Shown: positions 17,001 through 25,186, counted from the first letter of the stretch. The stretch is 39,349 nucleotides of DNA from Chromatiales bacterium (GCA_003251535.1 QKFD01000068.1:1-39349), one strand, 5' to 3'. Numbers and translations: made by a program. Notes: generated from the sequence alone by a model not told the origin.

Positions 17001-18555
17001 TGGGGCGGCCGAGCAGGCGGCGCTCCAGGCGGCATGGCCTGAGCTGGCGGCGCGCAACCCCGCGCTGGCCACCGGCGGGTTGCGCCAGGGGATGGTGGTG
17101 GAGACGGCCAGAGTAGATGGGTTGCTCCTGGAGATCACAGCAGCGCAGGCGGCGGCGGGTAACCCCGCCCCATATCTCGCCCCTGTGCTGCCGGCGCTGC
17201 CCAGCGCGCTGCCGCTGTGGGAGGCGGTGGCGCTGCTACGTTACGCCCTGCCGCAGCGACTGACTTGGCAGCTGGCCAACTGGCCGGCGCTGCCGATCCT
17301 GGGCGGGCGCACCAGTGCCGTTGGGATGCCGTCGCTCTGGCCCTTCCCGGCCGATCTCCAGGCCCGCGCTGACGCCACCAATAACGGTCCCTTCCAGCTC
17401 TACGCCAGTGATCCCCAGTTGGATGAGGCGCCACGCGCCATCGAGCGCTTCACCTGGGCCACCCGCGTGGTGATCCGCTTGAGCCGCATCCCTGGCCGCC
17501 CCCACGCCGCGAGTGTCAACGGCAGCGATGCCCAGGGGCGTCAGCGACTGCTGGCGTTGCGCCACTATCTGGCGGCCCACCCGGAGGAGGGGGCGACACT
17601 GCTGCTCGGCTTCGACTACTCGTCGGCGGCCGGGCTCGGTGCCGGGCTCATCTCCCCCAGTGTGGCGGCGGAGTCGGTCTATGTGGTGCGCACCAATCTC
17701 ACCACCGATACCCGCGCTGATACCCCCGCTACGCCGGCCTGGCGCTCGACCGGCGCAGGGGGGGCCGCCTCAGGCCCCTACTTTGCCCCGCTCAGCGATC
17801 CCCGTGGCTTTCTCAAGCTGCTGTGGGAGGCGAGCGTGGTGGGGGGCGATGGCTACTGGCTCGGCTATAGCGATCAAGCGGGGCAGGGGCTCGATGAGGC
17901 GATCTGGCGCCAGGATGGCTACGCCACTATCTCGCTGTTGGTGGTGCTCGACAGCGCTGCCGCCGCCACCCCCAATCGACAGCTGCTACCGCTGCACAAC
18001 GCCGCCTTCATCGCAGATCCCATCGACGCCACCTCTACCCTCCTCAGCGTCGCCGCCGCCGCTGGGCAGGAGCAGGTACGGCGGGCCAGTGTGGCCCAGG
18101 GCCAGATCGGCTTCACCTTGGGGGTTGAGCTACCCGCGCAGAGCGGTGATGACCCCCAGCTGCGGGCGCGCCAGCTATTCCAGCTCACCAGCTACCAGTT
18201 GGCAGAGAGTGACTGTTTCAACGCCAGCCACACGGGCCGGCCCGTGGCACCCCAGCTGCATGGCGGGGCGGCGCTCGATCTCCAGCAACGGAATGGAGTG
18301 GGGGCGGTCGCGGGGCGTTCACAGCAGATCTCCCAGGTGATCCCCATCCACCGCTTTGCCAAACAGAACCCACTGCCACTGGTCCCCGGGCTGCCACCGG
18401 CGGAGGCCAACCCCTACGCCGGGATCGCCTCCGCAGGGACAGAGGCCCCCCCCGTGGTCAGGGTGCTGCTGGGTTTCCACGACGTCTTTGGCAACAGTAC
18501 GGCGCAGACGCCGCCTGTGGCCACCACTGCCAGCACTGAAGGAGCCGGTCCATGA
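11023..18555 (+). CDS. 2510-aa giant protein: beta-rich N-half, LysM-like C-half
   Basis: ATG 11023 follows AGGGAT (11009-11014), 38 nt after the hydrolase gene. Residues 1 to about 1180 are beta-rich and repetitive, including VDIYTNGDFKVDLGFPQQRD near 984-1003. They read like a long beta-solenoid or beta-barrel assembly and faintly recall DUF6603-type giant proteins, a recollection I cannot verify. An Arg/Gln-rich linker spans about 1190-1250. A clear LysM module follows near 1551-1595 (YAVQSGDTVEQVAASCGASS, then LLALNPNL), with degenerate copies near 1630 (VRAGESAAQLCQWVG), 1690, 1808 (LLPGETLRALAARLLW) and 1870 (GQESLRQFAARYDL). The last 500 residues are again beta-rich and end in VLLGFHDVFGNS. 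No signal peptide or membrane span is visible. LysM domains usually bind N-acetylglucosamine polymers such as peptidoglycan; binding is not established for these diverged copies. The stop overlaps the next start as ATGA. Confidence 0.85.
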   Translation: MSVAMLNLEFEAAAQQGEIGAAISPLMGKLVATLGVTSLLVGGARASRPANSALLSGSTLWSNSRWRLTLIGTVNSSGQDQLALTLVAENGQQRHLLSSLVPDLPASWRPSTNAAGTLSRGASVLAELGVLHAQIEATAVGDDTETAPPPRLSGSLPLLDSPLEPYIGLLGASQLTLTGQIDPRLEAPAEAKVDLSCAAVNAASRWPSPLAEAELGLVLTTAEVDPFPFFSGSGAGTVSSVLLRASLLAEGAPERILVATAPLLRGGQGLDFVGTLTPPLTLVDGLSGIQSLLPSLSSATLALPSGVSALNAFGLSHLRIGFKTGTNGLPQVISHTGFTISSTAPWDLPIPFLRIDQVTASWLANWIGSRREWRGFLFGAMQFGEEGGAGTAAPVLDEEGHSIALEVSVALPELDVKAVTTRPFLLNLPSAMAVFFPGQQPEVDSSLLVEHISMGANLSRQQYGATLRTRGGWSLPIGDVTFALDEVTFEVNVSQAAIWGGLAGTAGVYVGGEQQLLLAVGAYYPGGGSWQFQGGLAQGEIDLPTLIYAFLGQQAPAWLDDSSLALTRLWAEYSTGLGHPYAVEAALAARWDPQLLGIKLSLALAARIARRPRVTTAGRRAGRDLLRLNALASNAPPLYRTLLQEQSSAPTTAMIYEGSLQGSFELNRLTIGVDLSFLSAEMTALYRLQLGEFSLEARSAWSGEGEQRHQLLTVAMQGGTLGELIASLATLANPNTNYRLPEPWRALDEIPLGRFTLLLDPSLQTVSMEYTVQLELGFMTLTRVGVRYDRSRGEPQVKIELAGQFLGKHYDSATGLQPLSWDALNDAPPLVPGGGRGLVDVRYLGLGQHVALSAGDTTRSVAEVIAQMRAQLRPTDSSQRNPLDQPSGSLLRFDERSQWLIGVELVALECATLQLVLADPDLYGVRIALAGSQAGALAGLAFELSYRKLSSGIGLFQGRLQVPTRFRQLDLGAIALTLGTIGVDIYTNGDFKVDLGFPQQRDFSRSFGLRYGKFTGKGGIYFGRLSGATSSQVPALANGQFAPVLELGVGVTAGMRWGLVQGALSAECELLVEVIFEGVLAWFHPDDQSSAKAIYYSAQGNAALLGKVYGKLAFKFITAEVSFEARAAASLALAAHRATTLRLELDVAAHCLVEVGWFEISYSFAARLSLSQVIGHDTTPPWVLAADQSGQQQARRGARGHTALARQAPFGILPQTNASRATALAPRRRPELGVLFTRHLGRARRAGAVALPITRLASEIADPCGQGHYQLSFDPSVQVFPAGSPAILDVRLVPAFTMAEPTVVWPGERAPVGDEATDYQVVITLVIDGPSPVGAESLAEHRSAPFNTTARAMRGAETPFARLTEALFRRAIASLGLDPLSATITAGDLAELTAQLACPQTFANGFSFDQLSAFFNNNLQLHLSTTPSGEEPPTTMGGVAFPMLPLLKWTCAQIPELATRDFAKYQLVDEEYAAAIETYFRQLSPQPRLESTTGTGIASGESLASVVFREYLLLLTRLAVEAAEQLLARCPVALDTAITLTQIAQRFPTLSLPYAVQSGDTVEQVAASCGASSAELLALNPNLEGLLEAAEPGSQLSLVLGVTPESIAAGNPERLLSANLELQVPALATEVRAGESAAQLCQWVGAEVDHWLSQPVALDAPAITRAGAGLALPAGPLVVLPELTLRQIAALLYVRLRAGQGVATHTAGADWYGEAIVQLNDKNIAADGTLPSQIMLPYQYDNVVALAIPWQRLVGDSLPLLAATTALWQNLGIDPGFELWWQQLAQLNPDHVVGEAVQLPATTTALLPGETLRALAARLLWVTDPYATSAEPTGDFRSLVANADLLAPLAPVVVTNCTLATQGQESLRQFAARYDLTLEAVGRLAADQAGLFDPTPGALLVPAVLAIDLDRLIPLLTADLPLRDLAGQLSRFMLHGQRLPTPDGASMQGLYQLIGQQVEAPVFTSFLPLLSFLFQLNQPTPWIELVGSATVPAGAAEQAALQAAWPELAARNPALATGGLRQGMVVETARVDGLLLEITAAQAAAGNPAPYLAPVLPALPSALPLWEAVALLRYALPQRLTWQLANWPALPILGGRTSAVGMPSLWPFPADLQARADATNNGPFQLYASDPQLDEAPRAIERFTWATRVVIRLSRIPGRPHAASVNGSDAQGRQRLLALRHYLAAHPEEGATLLLGFDYSSAAGLGAGLISPSVAAESVYVVRTNLTTDTRADTPATPAWRSTGAGGAASGPYFAPLSDPRGFLKLLWEASVVGGDGYWLGYSDQAGQGLDEAIWRQDGYATISLLVVLDSAAAATPNRQLLPLHNAAFIADPIDATSTLLSVAAAAGQEQVRRASVAQGQIGFTLGVELPAQSGDDPQLRARQLFQLTSYQLAESDCFNASHTGRPVAPQLHGGAALDLQQRNGVGAVAGRSQQISQVIPIHRFAKQNPLPLVPGLPPAEANPYAGIASAGTEAPPVVRVLLGFHDVFGNSTAQTPPVATTASTEGAGP

Positions 18556-21500
18556 GTTCCGCCACCCAGGGCCAGATCGATATCACGGTCGGCTACATCG
18601 ATCCGGTGATTGGGGTCACCAGCTGGCCAGCCACCACCACCGCCTGGCTGGTGCTGCCGGCCCTGCCGGGCGCCGCCGGTGCCCAGCTGGCGGTGACTCT
18701 CAGCCTCCAGCCGAGCGCCTTCATCGCCACCGCCACTGCCGCTGGTGGGGCGGCGACGACGCTGGCGGCGGAGTTGGCAGGCCGCTATGCGACCATCTGG
18801 TACCAGCTGATGCAGCCCGATATGCAGGCGACCCTGGCCACGACCCTCCAGCAGTCGGCCACGGCGGCCCCCCAGGAGTTGCCGCTGGCGCTGGCGCCGC
18901 TGCGCTACCACGCCGCCGCCTGTTACGCCTTTGCCGTGAGTGCCGCCCGCTTCACCCCGGCGCTGGTGGCGCTGCCCCCCACGGCCACCCTCGTCGATGC
19001 GCTGGAGCACTACGGCTGCGACTGGCAGGCGCTCGGTCTGGCGGCCCAGGAGCGCCCCCTAGGGGAGCTGATGGTGCTGCCGCAAGGCGGTGTCGATATC
19101 CCCCAGTTCGCCCTCTTCCAGGCCGGTGATACGGTGGCCACGGCGCTGCCAGGGGTGGCGGATCCAGTGGCGGTGCTGAGCGCGAAAGCCAACCTCGCTC
19201 TACCGCTGCGGGTGGGGGTAGAGCTGGTGGTGCCGGCCGTGCAGCGCGCGGTCACGCAGCCAGAGATGCCACTGCGGCTGTTGGCGGCGGCCTGGGGGTT
19301 GCGGTTGGAGAGCCTGGTGGCGGCCAATGCCGCCGGCACCGCCCTACTGCGGCCCGGTTTCATCTTCTCCGCCCTCGGGGTGGAGGTGGAGATCCCCCCC
19401 TTGGGGGAGCCGGGCTGCGATGCCAGCCTCAATGAGGTGGCGGCGCTGTTCCGTGCCAATGGCGTGCCGTTCGATGCGGTGATGGCGGCGGGCGCCAACG
19501 CCGACCAGCCCGGCATGTTTCGCCCCGAGGCCCAACTATGGGTGGACCGCCGGCTCACCCAGGAGGGTTGGAGCCTGGCGGAGAGTGGCACCGGTGTCAC
19601 CGCCTCGGTATTGGCGCAACTCAACAGCACTACCCCAGATCTCTTTCCCGCCGGCACTGCGCTGCTGTTGGGGGTCACCCGCACAGATGGCTTGGCGGAG
19701 GTCCCGCTGGCCGAGGTGGCCCGCACCTACGCCATTGAGCCGGGCGAACTGCTGCGCTACAACAGCGCCCTCCGCCCGCGGGCGTTGCCGGTGGCGGGCC
19801 TGGCGGCGTGGCCGGCGCAGCCCGCCGAGCTGCGCCTCCCCTACCGTATCCGGGCCGGCGAGAGCATGACCGAGATCGCCAACCGTCTCTTGCCCGCCGG
19901 CCCCGACCCGGCGCTGGCGCTGGTGATGGCCAACCGTGCCATGCCTGGCAGCGTGGTGGGCGGGCGCACCATTAGCGTGGCCGGCCAGTCCCTGACCACA
20001 CAGAGCGGCGACAGCTTTGATGTGGTGCTGGCGCGCGCCAATCCACCGCTGAGCATCGAGCAGTTCGCCAGCGCCATCGCCGACGATGGGAATATTTTGG
20101 CCCCCGCTGCTTTGCTGCTCTGCCCACCGGCCCAGCTGCCGCAGCAGGCGCAGGGGGTGACGCTGCTGGAGCTGGTCGAGCGCTACGGTCTCCAACCCGG
20201 CAATCTGCTGAGCGCCAACCTCGCCACCCCCAACCTGCTCTGCCCAGGGGTGGAGGTGACGGTGGTGAGTGGTGGCGAGCGCTACACCCAGGAGACCGCC
20301 GCCGCCGATAGCCTCAACGCCCTCCTGCGCCGCTTTGTCGTCAGTGGGGTGGAGGCGTCGGTGAACGAACTGGTGCGTGACAACGCCAAGGTGCCGCTCT
20401 TCGCCCCGGAGGCATTGCTGCTACTGCCGCCGGCCGAGACCCAACTCAACGTTGCCATCGGGGTCGATGGCTGGCAGTGGCCGGCGGTGATATTCCCGCT
20501 CCAGTGCTGGTTGACCCTGGCCCGTGCCGCGCAGCTGGTGGATCCTGGGCTCCGGGGTAGTGAGGCCGACCCCTCGCCGGTGGTGGCCGCCCGTAGCCTG
20601 TTGACCGCCGACGGCATGACCGATCCGACCGATTCAGCAGGCAGCGCTCAGGGGCTTGCCCTCTTTGCCGCCACCCTCGAACAGGCCATCGCCGGTCTCA
20701 AACTGGCCACCGGAGGGCCGTCATCGGCCAACGGCGAGCTGTGGGGGGTCTCCTTCCTGGCGTCTGGCGGGATCGCCCAGGTGACCATCGCCCCCGACTC
20801 GGTACTGCCTGGGGTGACGGGGGCGCAGCCCCTGAGCTTTGCCCTGCGCCCCCTCTCCACCTCCCTGGAGGCGCGCTACGCCGTCTCCGTCGCCCCCTTC
20901 GATATGGCCACTGGCCAGTGGGGCGAGGGCCAGCTCTGGAATTTTCAGGGGATCGATCTGGAGGTGTGGGCACGCAGCTGGTTGGCCGGGCTCGATCTCA
21001 TCGCCACCGCCCCCTATGCGGAGCCGGCCTATCGGGTGGCACCGGCGGCGCTGGCGCAGCTGCTGGCGGCCAAAGAGCAGCTGGCCGAGGCCATCGCCGA
21101 TGGCCTCTCCGCCATCTTGCAACCCCAGGCCCAGGGGGCGGGGGCCATCGGCGGCGGCGCCTGGCAGGTGGCCCGCGCAGCGCTACTCCAGCGCCTGCTG
21201 CGCCAACTTGTGCCGGCCTACGATACCAGCGCGCTGCTGCAATTCAGCGCCCAGATAGAGGCGCCGGACGCCTGTGCCAACGCCCGTCTGGTGGGGAGCG
21301 GGCAGCTGCTCGATCCGCTGACCGGGGAGGTGGCGGACGATCAGCTGGTACGGCTTAGCAGTGCCAAGACCCCATTAAAGACCGCCGCCGCGGCGCCGGT
21401 CTCCTTTAGCCTCGATCTCTCCCACCTCTGCGCGGAGCGGGCGGTGGCGCTACGACCGAGTTATGTGGTCAACCAGCTGGAGTTTGCTATCACCCTTGAG

Positions 21501-22859
21501 GAGGATGAGTATGAGTCCTCCCACTGGCTGAGCTTTGCCCGGCCGTTTGATCTCTATCCGCCTGCCACCTTCTCCGCCGATCTGGGGCGGCCGGTAGTGC
21601 CGCTACCGCTGCGCGCCTACCCGGACCCGCCGGTGCTGGTGGGCCATCGGGCACGGGTGGCAACGGCCCCCGCCAGTGTGGCGGAGGCGCTGCTCTGGGG
21701 CTACGAGTTTGCCTACACCCACGCGGGTGCGGCGCAGGATGAGATCCGCATCGAACTGGAGTTTAATCGTCACCATGCGCCGCAGCTGCGCACCCAGATC
21801 GCCGATCGACTCTTCCCGGCCTTGGCCCAATATGCCTCCGCCAGTGATCCCCTCTGGCAGATCCTGGAGCGGTTGCAGGCGCCGGAGGCGAGTGCCGACG
21901 ATAGCGTACTGGTGGCCGCCCTCGGCAGCTATGCCAGCTTGGCGACGGAGGTGGCCGAGGGGTGGCAGGAGTGGTGGGCAGCGGGTCTCGCTGCCGCGGC
22001 CGGGGAGGGGATAGTTCCGGCCAGCCGGCAGATACCGGTGGAGGGGACGGCGCACCACCAATTCCACCACTATCTCGCCCGACTGCACAGCCACACCGCG
22101 GAGGGGGTGGCCATCTGCCAGAGTCTGACCCTGCAACGCCTGGGGACGGGTGGCGGGCTCGCCTGGCCGGAGATCGTCGCCGTGCGCGAGGATGGGACGG
22201 AGGTGGCGCTCAGCGCCGGTAGTATCGAGGGCCAGCGCCGCAACTACGACTTCCCCAGCACCGGACCGCTGCTGCCTGCCGCCAGCCGCATCACCCTGCG
22301 CTACACCTTCGGCGGTCTGTCCATCGCCGACTACCAGAATGCCAGTGCCGGAGTCGCGGTGATCCGCAACGCCCGCCTGCTCGGCCCGGAGGGACCGGAG
22401 AGCGCCCCCGACTTCATCTACCGCACCCCGCAACTCAGCTTCCCCGAGCCGCTGGTGCCCCTCATCAACATCGATGAGCGGATCGACATCGGGCCCTGGA
22501 GCAGTGATCCCCAGGAGAATCCGCTGAACGGCGTGTTCACCGCCCTGTTTGGCAGTGACACCACCGATCGGCAGATCGCCTTCGCCATCCGCTACGGCTA
22601 CCGCCTGGTGGCGGCGGGGCCCGACTCCATTGAAACCCTGCTACCGGTGCTGCTGCATCCGCGCTACACCTACGTCGCCAGTGGCAGCGACGCCACCGTG
22701 CCCGCCATCATCACCGCCCTCGACCACTGGCAGAGCGAGACACAACCCAGCAGCAACGGCGCCCTCTGGGGCTTCGGTATCGATCTCTACTCCAACACCG
22801 ACCCCAGCTTGGAGCGGCCACTGCTGCGGCTGAAACGGCTGGTCTCACCTTTGAGCTAA
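18552..22859 (+). CDS. 1435-aa LysM-like array protein, last gene of the giant operon
   Basis: ATG 18552 lies in an ATGA overlap with the giant gene and follows GAAGGAG (18538-18544), a strong internal ribosome binding site. The first 150 residues (DITVGYIDPVIGVTSW) are beta-rich. From about 190 to 640 come perhaps eight degenerate LysM-like units. The clearest is LPYRIRAGESMTEIANRLL at about 428-446; others include PLAEVARTYAIEPGELLRYN and LLELVERYGLQPGNLLSAN. The C-terminal 800 residues form a beta-rich region containing LSFARPFDLYPP and VVPLPLRAYPDPPVL, with no named family. There is no signal peptide or membrane segment. Since the LysM-like array runs on from the preceding protein, the two may be halves of one ancestral chain. 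The operon seems to end here, as 620 bp without genes follow. Confidence 0.85.
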   Translation: MSSATQGQIDITVGYIDPVIGVTSWPATTTAWLVLPALPGAAGAQLAVTLSLQPSAFIATATAAGGAATTLAAELAGRYATIWYQLMQPDMQATLATTLQQSATAAPQELPLALAPLRYHAAACYAFAVSAARFTPALVALPPTATLVDALEHYGCDWQALGLAAQERPLGELMVLPQGGVDIPQFALFQAGDTVATALPGVADPVAVLSAKANLALPLRVGVELVVPAVQRAVTQPEMPLRLLAAAWGLRLESLVAANAAGTALLRPGFIFSALGVEVEIPPLGEPGCDASLNEVAALFRANGVPFDAVMAAGANADQPGMFRPEAQLWVDRRLTQEGWSLAESGTGVTASVLAQLNSTTPDLFPAGTALLLGVTRTDGLAEVPLAEVARTYAIEPGELLRYNSALRPRALPVAGLAAWPAQPAELRLPYRIRAGESMTEIANRLLPAGPDPALALVMANRAMPGSVVGGRTISVAGQSLTTQSGDSFDVVLARANPPLSIEQFASAIADDGNILAPAALLLCPPAQLPQQAQGVTLLELVERYGLQPGNLLSANLATPNLLCPGVEVTVVSGGERYTQETAAADSLNALLRRFVVSGVEASVNELVRDNAKVPLFAPEALLLLPPAETQLNVAIGVDGWQWPAVIFPLQCWLTLARAAQLVDPGLRGSEADPSPVVAARSLLTADGMTDPTDSAGSAQGLALFAATLEQAIAGLKLATGGPSSANGELWGVSFLASGGIAQVTIAPDSVLPGVTGAQPLSFALRPLSTSLEARYAVSVAPFDMATGQWGEGQLWNFQGIDLEVWARSWLAGLDLIATAPYAEPAYRVAPAALAQLLAAKEQLAEAIADGLSAILQPQAQGAGAIGGGAWQVARAALLQRLLRQLVPAYDTSALLQFSAQIEAPDACANARLVGSGQLLDPLTGEVADDQLVRLSSAKTPLKTAAAAPVSFSLDLSHLCAERAVALRPSYVVNQLEFAITLEEDEYESSHWLSFARPFDLYPPATFSADLGRPVVPLPLRAYPDPPVLVGHRARVATAPASVAEALLWGYEFAYTHAGAAQDEIRIELEFNRHHAPQLRTQIADRLFPALAQYASASDPLWQILERLQAPEASADDSVLVAALGSYASLATEVAEGWQEWWAAGLAAAAGEGIVPASRQIPVEGTAHHQFHHYLARLHSHTAEGVAICQSLTLQRLGTGGGLAWPEIVAVREDGTEVALSAGSIEGQRRNYDFPSTGPLLPAASRITLRYTFGGLSIADYQNASAGVAVIRNARLLGPEGPESAPDFIYRTPQLSFPEPLVPLINIDERIDIGPWSSDPQENPLNGVFTALFGSDTTDRQIAFAIRYGYRLVAAGPDSIETLLPVLLHPRYTYVASGSDATVPAIITALDHWQSETQPSSNGALWGFGIDLYSNTDPSLERPLLRLKRLVSPLS

Positions 22860-23478
22860 TGGGGGGTGGTGTGCCGATAGCAAGTATCGTCGGGTGACGC
22901 TGCGCTAACCCGACCCACGATGATCATCGCCGTGGCGAGACATCCTATGGGACGAGTTGATCAGGCAAGCACCTCGAAGTAGACGCTATCCGATGTAGGT
23001 CGGTGTTAGCGCAGCGTCACCCGACCATCCCCACCCCGGCACCGAGGCTCGCCGCTCCACAATGATTGCACCCCCCGCCTGAAACGGTGCGCGACGCCAA
23101 TGTGGGGTGCCTATAACAAGCCGACGGCTGGGCCATTTGCCCGGTGTTCGCTCAGGGCGACATTGGAGATGATAGGCTGGTGCGCGCAAATGGATTTTGG
23201 GTCAGAGAGGGGAGACGCTCCCTGCGAGCGACATCCCCACCGAAGCACCGAGGCAGCGGGTCTGCCATCCCTGGTGGCCATTGATCGAGGGGCCTGACGG
23301 CACGCGCAGCAATGGGCCGCTCTGCCCACCACGGGTTAGCGAAGATTCCGCCGCCTCTCTCAGGAAAAAACAGCCGGTTCGGTCCCCGTTCAGAGGGGGC
23401 TGTCGGTTCGCCCCACCCCGGCCATCCGCCGGTTGAGGTGGGACTTGTTCACAAATCGATTACCCATATGGCCCGTTC
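22860..23478. other. Intergenic region with REP-type element
   Basis: About 620 bp between the giant operon and the VWA gene. The first part holds the inverted repeat listed separately. Further right, AACAGCC near 23369-23375 can pair with GGCTGT near 23398-23403, just upstream of the VWA gene. Open frames here have no ribosome binding sites and no recognisable products, so I call no gene. I cannot point to a convincing promoter. Confidence 0.5.
22889..23025. repeat. REP/BIME-type inverted repeat, 27-28 bp arms
   Basis: The left arm (22889-22915) begins gtcgggtgacgctgcgctaa and the right arm (22998-23025) is its reverse complement with one extra base. The 82-bp interior is not obviously coding. 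Arms of the form YGGGT(T/G)A-CGC-TGCGC-TAACCCGAC are a familiar intergenic repeat in many proteobacteria. The paired inverted arrangement fits a BIME or a small non-autonomous element mobilised by a REP-associated tyrosine transposase; none is encoded in this window. Confidence 0.75.
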
Positions 23479-24960
23479 ATGAAAAGATCTATTCTGCTTG
23501 CCCTCTGTCTCCCTTTGGCACTCCCTGCGTTTGCCGCTCCGCCTCCGCGTGCCACCACTCTACTCGTGCTCGACGCCTCCGGATCGATGTGGGGGCAAAT
23601 CGGTGGGAGAAGCAAAATTGAGCTGGCCCGCGAGGCGGTGGGTGAGATGCTTGGCCAGTGGTCTGCCGATGAGGCGCTGGGGTTAATGGCCTATGGCCAT
23701 CGCCGCAAGGGCGACTGCAAAGATATCGAACTCCTGCTCTCTCCTGCCCCTGGTCAGGCCCAGGCGGTGGCCGGTGCCGTCGGGCAACTGACACCCAAAG
23801 GGATGACCCCCCTCTCCGATGCCGTGCGTCAGGCGGCGGAGACCCTGAAGTACACCGAGCAGCCCGCCACCGTGATCCTCGTCAGTGACGGAGAGGAGAC
23901 CTGTAACGCCGATCCCTGTGCCCTCGGCCGCGAGTTGGAGCAGCTGGGGATCGACTTCACTGCCCACGTCATCGGTTTTGATGTGGCGGATAACACAACG
24001 GCCCGCTCCGAACTCAAGTGCCTGGCTGAAAATACCGGCGGTCGCTATCTCGAAGCGGCCAATGCCGCGGAACTCAACTCCGCCTTGCAACAGGTCAGTC
24101 AGCCGGTCGCTGCGCCCACCCCACCACCGCCGCCAGCGCAGTTGAAGGCGCCCGATGAGGCCGAGGCGGGCTCCCAGATCAACGTCGAATCCACGGGACC
24201 GGTGGGGCCGCGGGCCTGGGTAGGATTCGCCAGCAAAGGGAGTGAACCTGCGGCCTACCTTTCGGGCCACTATTTCCATCCAGAGACCAGCCCAGCCCAA
24301 CTGGAACTGCTGGTACCCGGTGAGCCCGGTGACTATGAGATCCGTTATGTAGCCGAAGAAGAGGCGGGCGCCCAGATCCTGACGGCACATCCGATTCGGG
24401 TGATAGAACCCGAGGCGCGGGTGGCTGGACCGGCCAGTGTGATGGCGGGTGATCGGGTCGTGATCCAGGCCAGCGGCCCTGTGGGGGGCCAGCACTGGAT
24501 CGGTTTCGCTCCGGCGGGTAGTGAGCCTGGGGCCTATGTGAGCGGTGCCTATGATCGACCGACTGCCAAGAATATGGAGTTGACGCTCAATACTCCGATG
24601 GAGCCGGGGGCCTACGAATATCGTTATATCCTCAACGAATCGGAAAAAGTGGTCGCCTCCCAACCGGTCACCGTCACCGAACCCCAGGCCACGCTACAGG
24701 CGCCCGCCTCGGCTGTGGCTGGCACCGAGATCCGCATTGCCTTTGAGGGGCCGCGGGCCGATAGCAACTGGATCGGTTTCATCCCACCGGGCGGCGATGG
24801 GGCGAGCTATGAGAGTTGGGTCTCGATCCCGGCCGAGGGGAGCGAAGTGTTGATCTGGACGCCCCAACAACCCGGTAGTTGGGACCTGGCCTTCGTCGTC
24901 AACAACCAGGTCGTTGCCCGCCAAAACCTGCAAATTACCGCAGGGCAAGGGGGCCAATAG
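23479..24960 (+). CDS. Secreted VWA-domain protein with three Ig-like repeats
   Basis: The 493-aa product opens with a Sec signal peptide, probably cleaved after ALPAFA (residue 19). A von Willebrand factor A domain follows (about 26-205), with the metal-ion-dependent adhesion site D32-A-S34-G-S36 and the family segments MAYGHRRKGDC and VSDGEETCNADPC. A Pro-rich linker (about 212-222) leads to three tandem modules of about 85-90 aa, each with the pattern G-P-x-x-x-x-x-W-[IV]-G-F and later G-x-Y/W-[ED]-x-R-Y, probably Ig-like sandwiches. It is likely a periplasmic or surface protein using divalent metal for adhesion. ATG 23479 has no strong ribosome binding site, but the signal peptide supports it. 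It lies downstream of the giant operon on the same strand, 619 bp away, so it is probably a separate unit. A strong hairpin follows its stop. Confidence 0.88.
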   Translation: MKRSILLALCLPLALPAFAAPPPRATTLLVLDASGSMWGQIGGRSKIELAREAVGEMLGQWSADEALGLMAYGHRRKGDCKDIELLLSPAPGQAQAVAGAVGQLTPKGMTPLSDAVRQAAETLKYTEQPATVILVSDGEETCNADPCALGRELEQLGIDFTAHVIGFDVADNTTARSELKCLAENTGGRYLEAANAAELNSALQQVSQPVAAPTPPPPPAQLKAPDEAEAGSQINVESTGPVGPRAWVGFASKGSEPAAYLSGHYFHPETSPAQLELLVPGEPGDYEIRYVAEEEAGAQILTAHPIRVIEPEARVAGPASVMAGDRVVIQASGPVGGQHWIGFAPAGSEPGAYVSGAYDRPTAKNMELTLNTPMEPGAYEYRYILNESEKVVASQPVTVTEPQATLQAPASAVAGTEIRIAFEGPRADSNWIGFIPPGGDGASYESWVSIPAEGSEVLIWTPQQPGSWDLAFVVNNQVVARQNLQITAGQGGQ

Positions 24961-24973
24961 TCACGCCTGTCGG

Positions 24974-25006
24974 CCAGTCGCTGCCACACGCTGTGGCAGC
25001 GACTGG
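24974..25006. terminator. Perfect 15-bp hairpin after the VWA gene
   Basis: CCAGTCGCTGCCACA (24974-24988) pairs perfectly with 24992-25006 across a 3-nt loop. It starts 13 nt after the VWA stop. Only GGGTTTGG follows instead of a T run, so it may be a Rho-assisted terminator or an mRNA 3' end stabiliser. The region is between convergent genes. Confidence 0.6.
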
Positions 25007-25186
25007 GAGGGTTTGGCTGCACATCTTGCACGTTAGCCCGTGCCAGCCGCGCCGGTGCCTAGAGAGGCCTGGCGGGATGGGCGCCTAGCCCTGGGAAGGG
25101 CACGGTGCTAGAGGAGGGCGAGGCCTTCGCCATGCTGGGCATAACACAACGGCGTGGCTGCTCAATGGGGCTGAATAGTGGGTGAA

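Noticed and set aside
2737-22859. Contractile injection system or Tc-toxin locus
   Set aside because: I see no sheath, baseplate, tube, ATPase, RHS or TcA-type sequence in the window, only large repeat proteins and one hydrolase.
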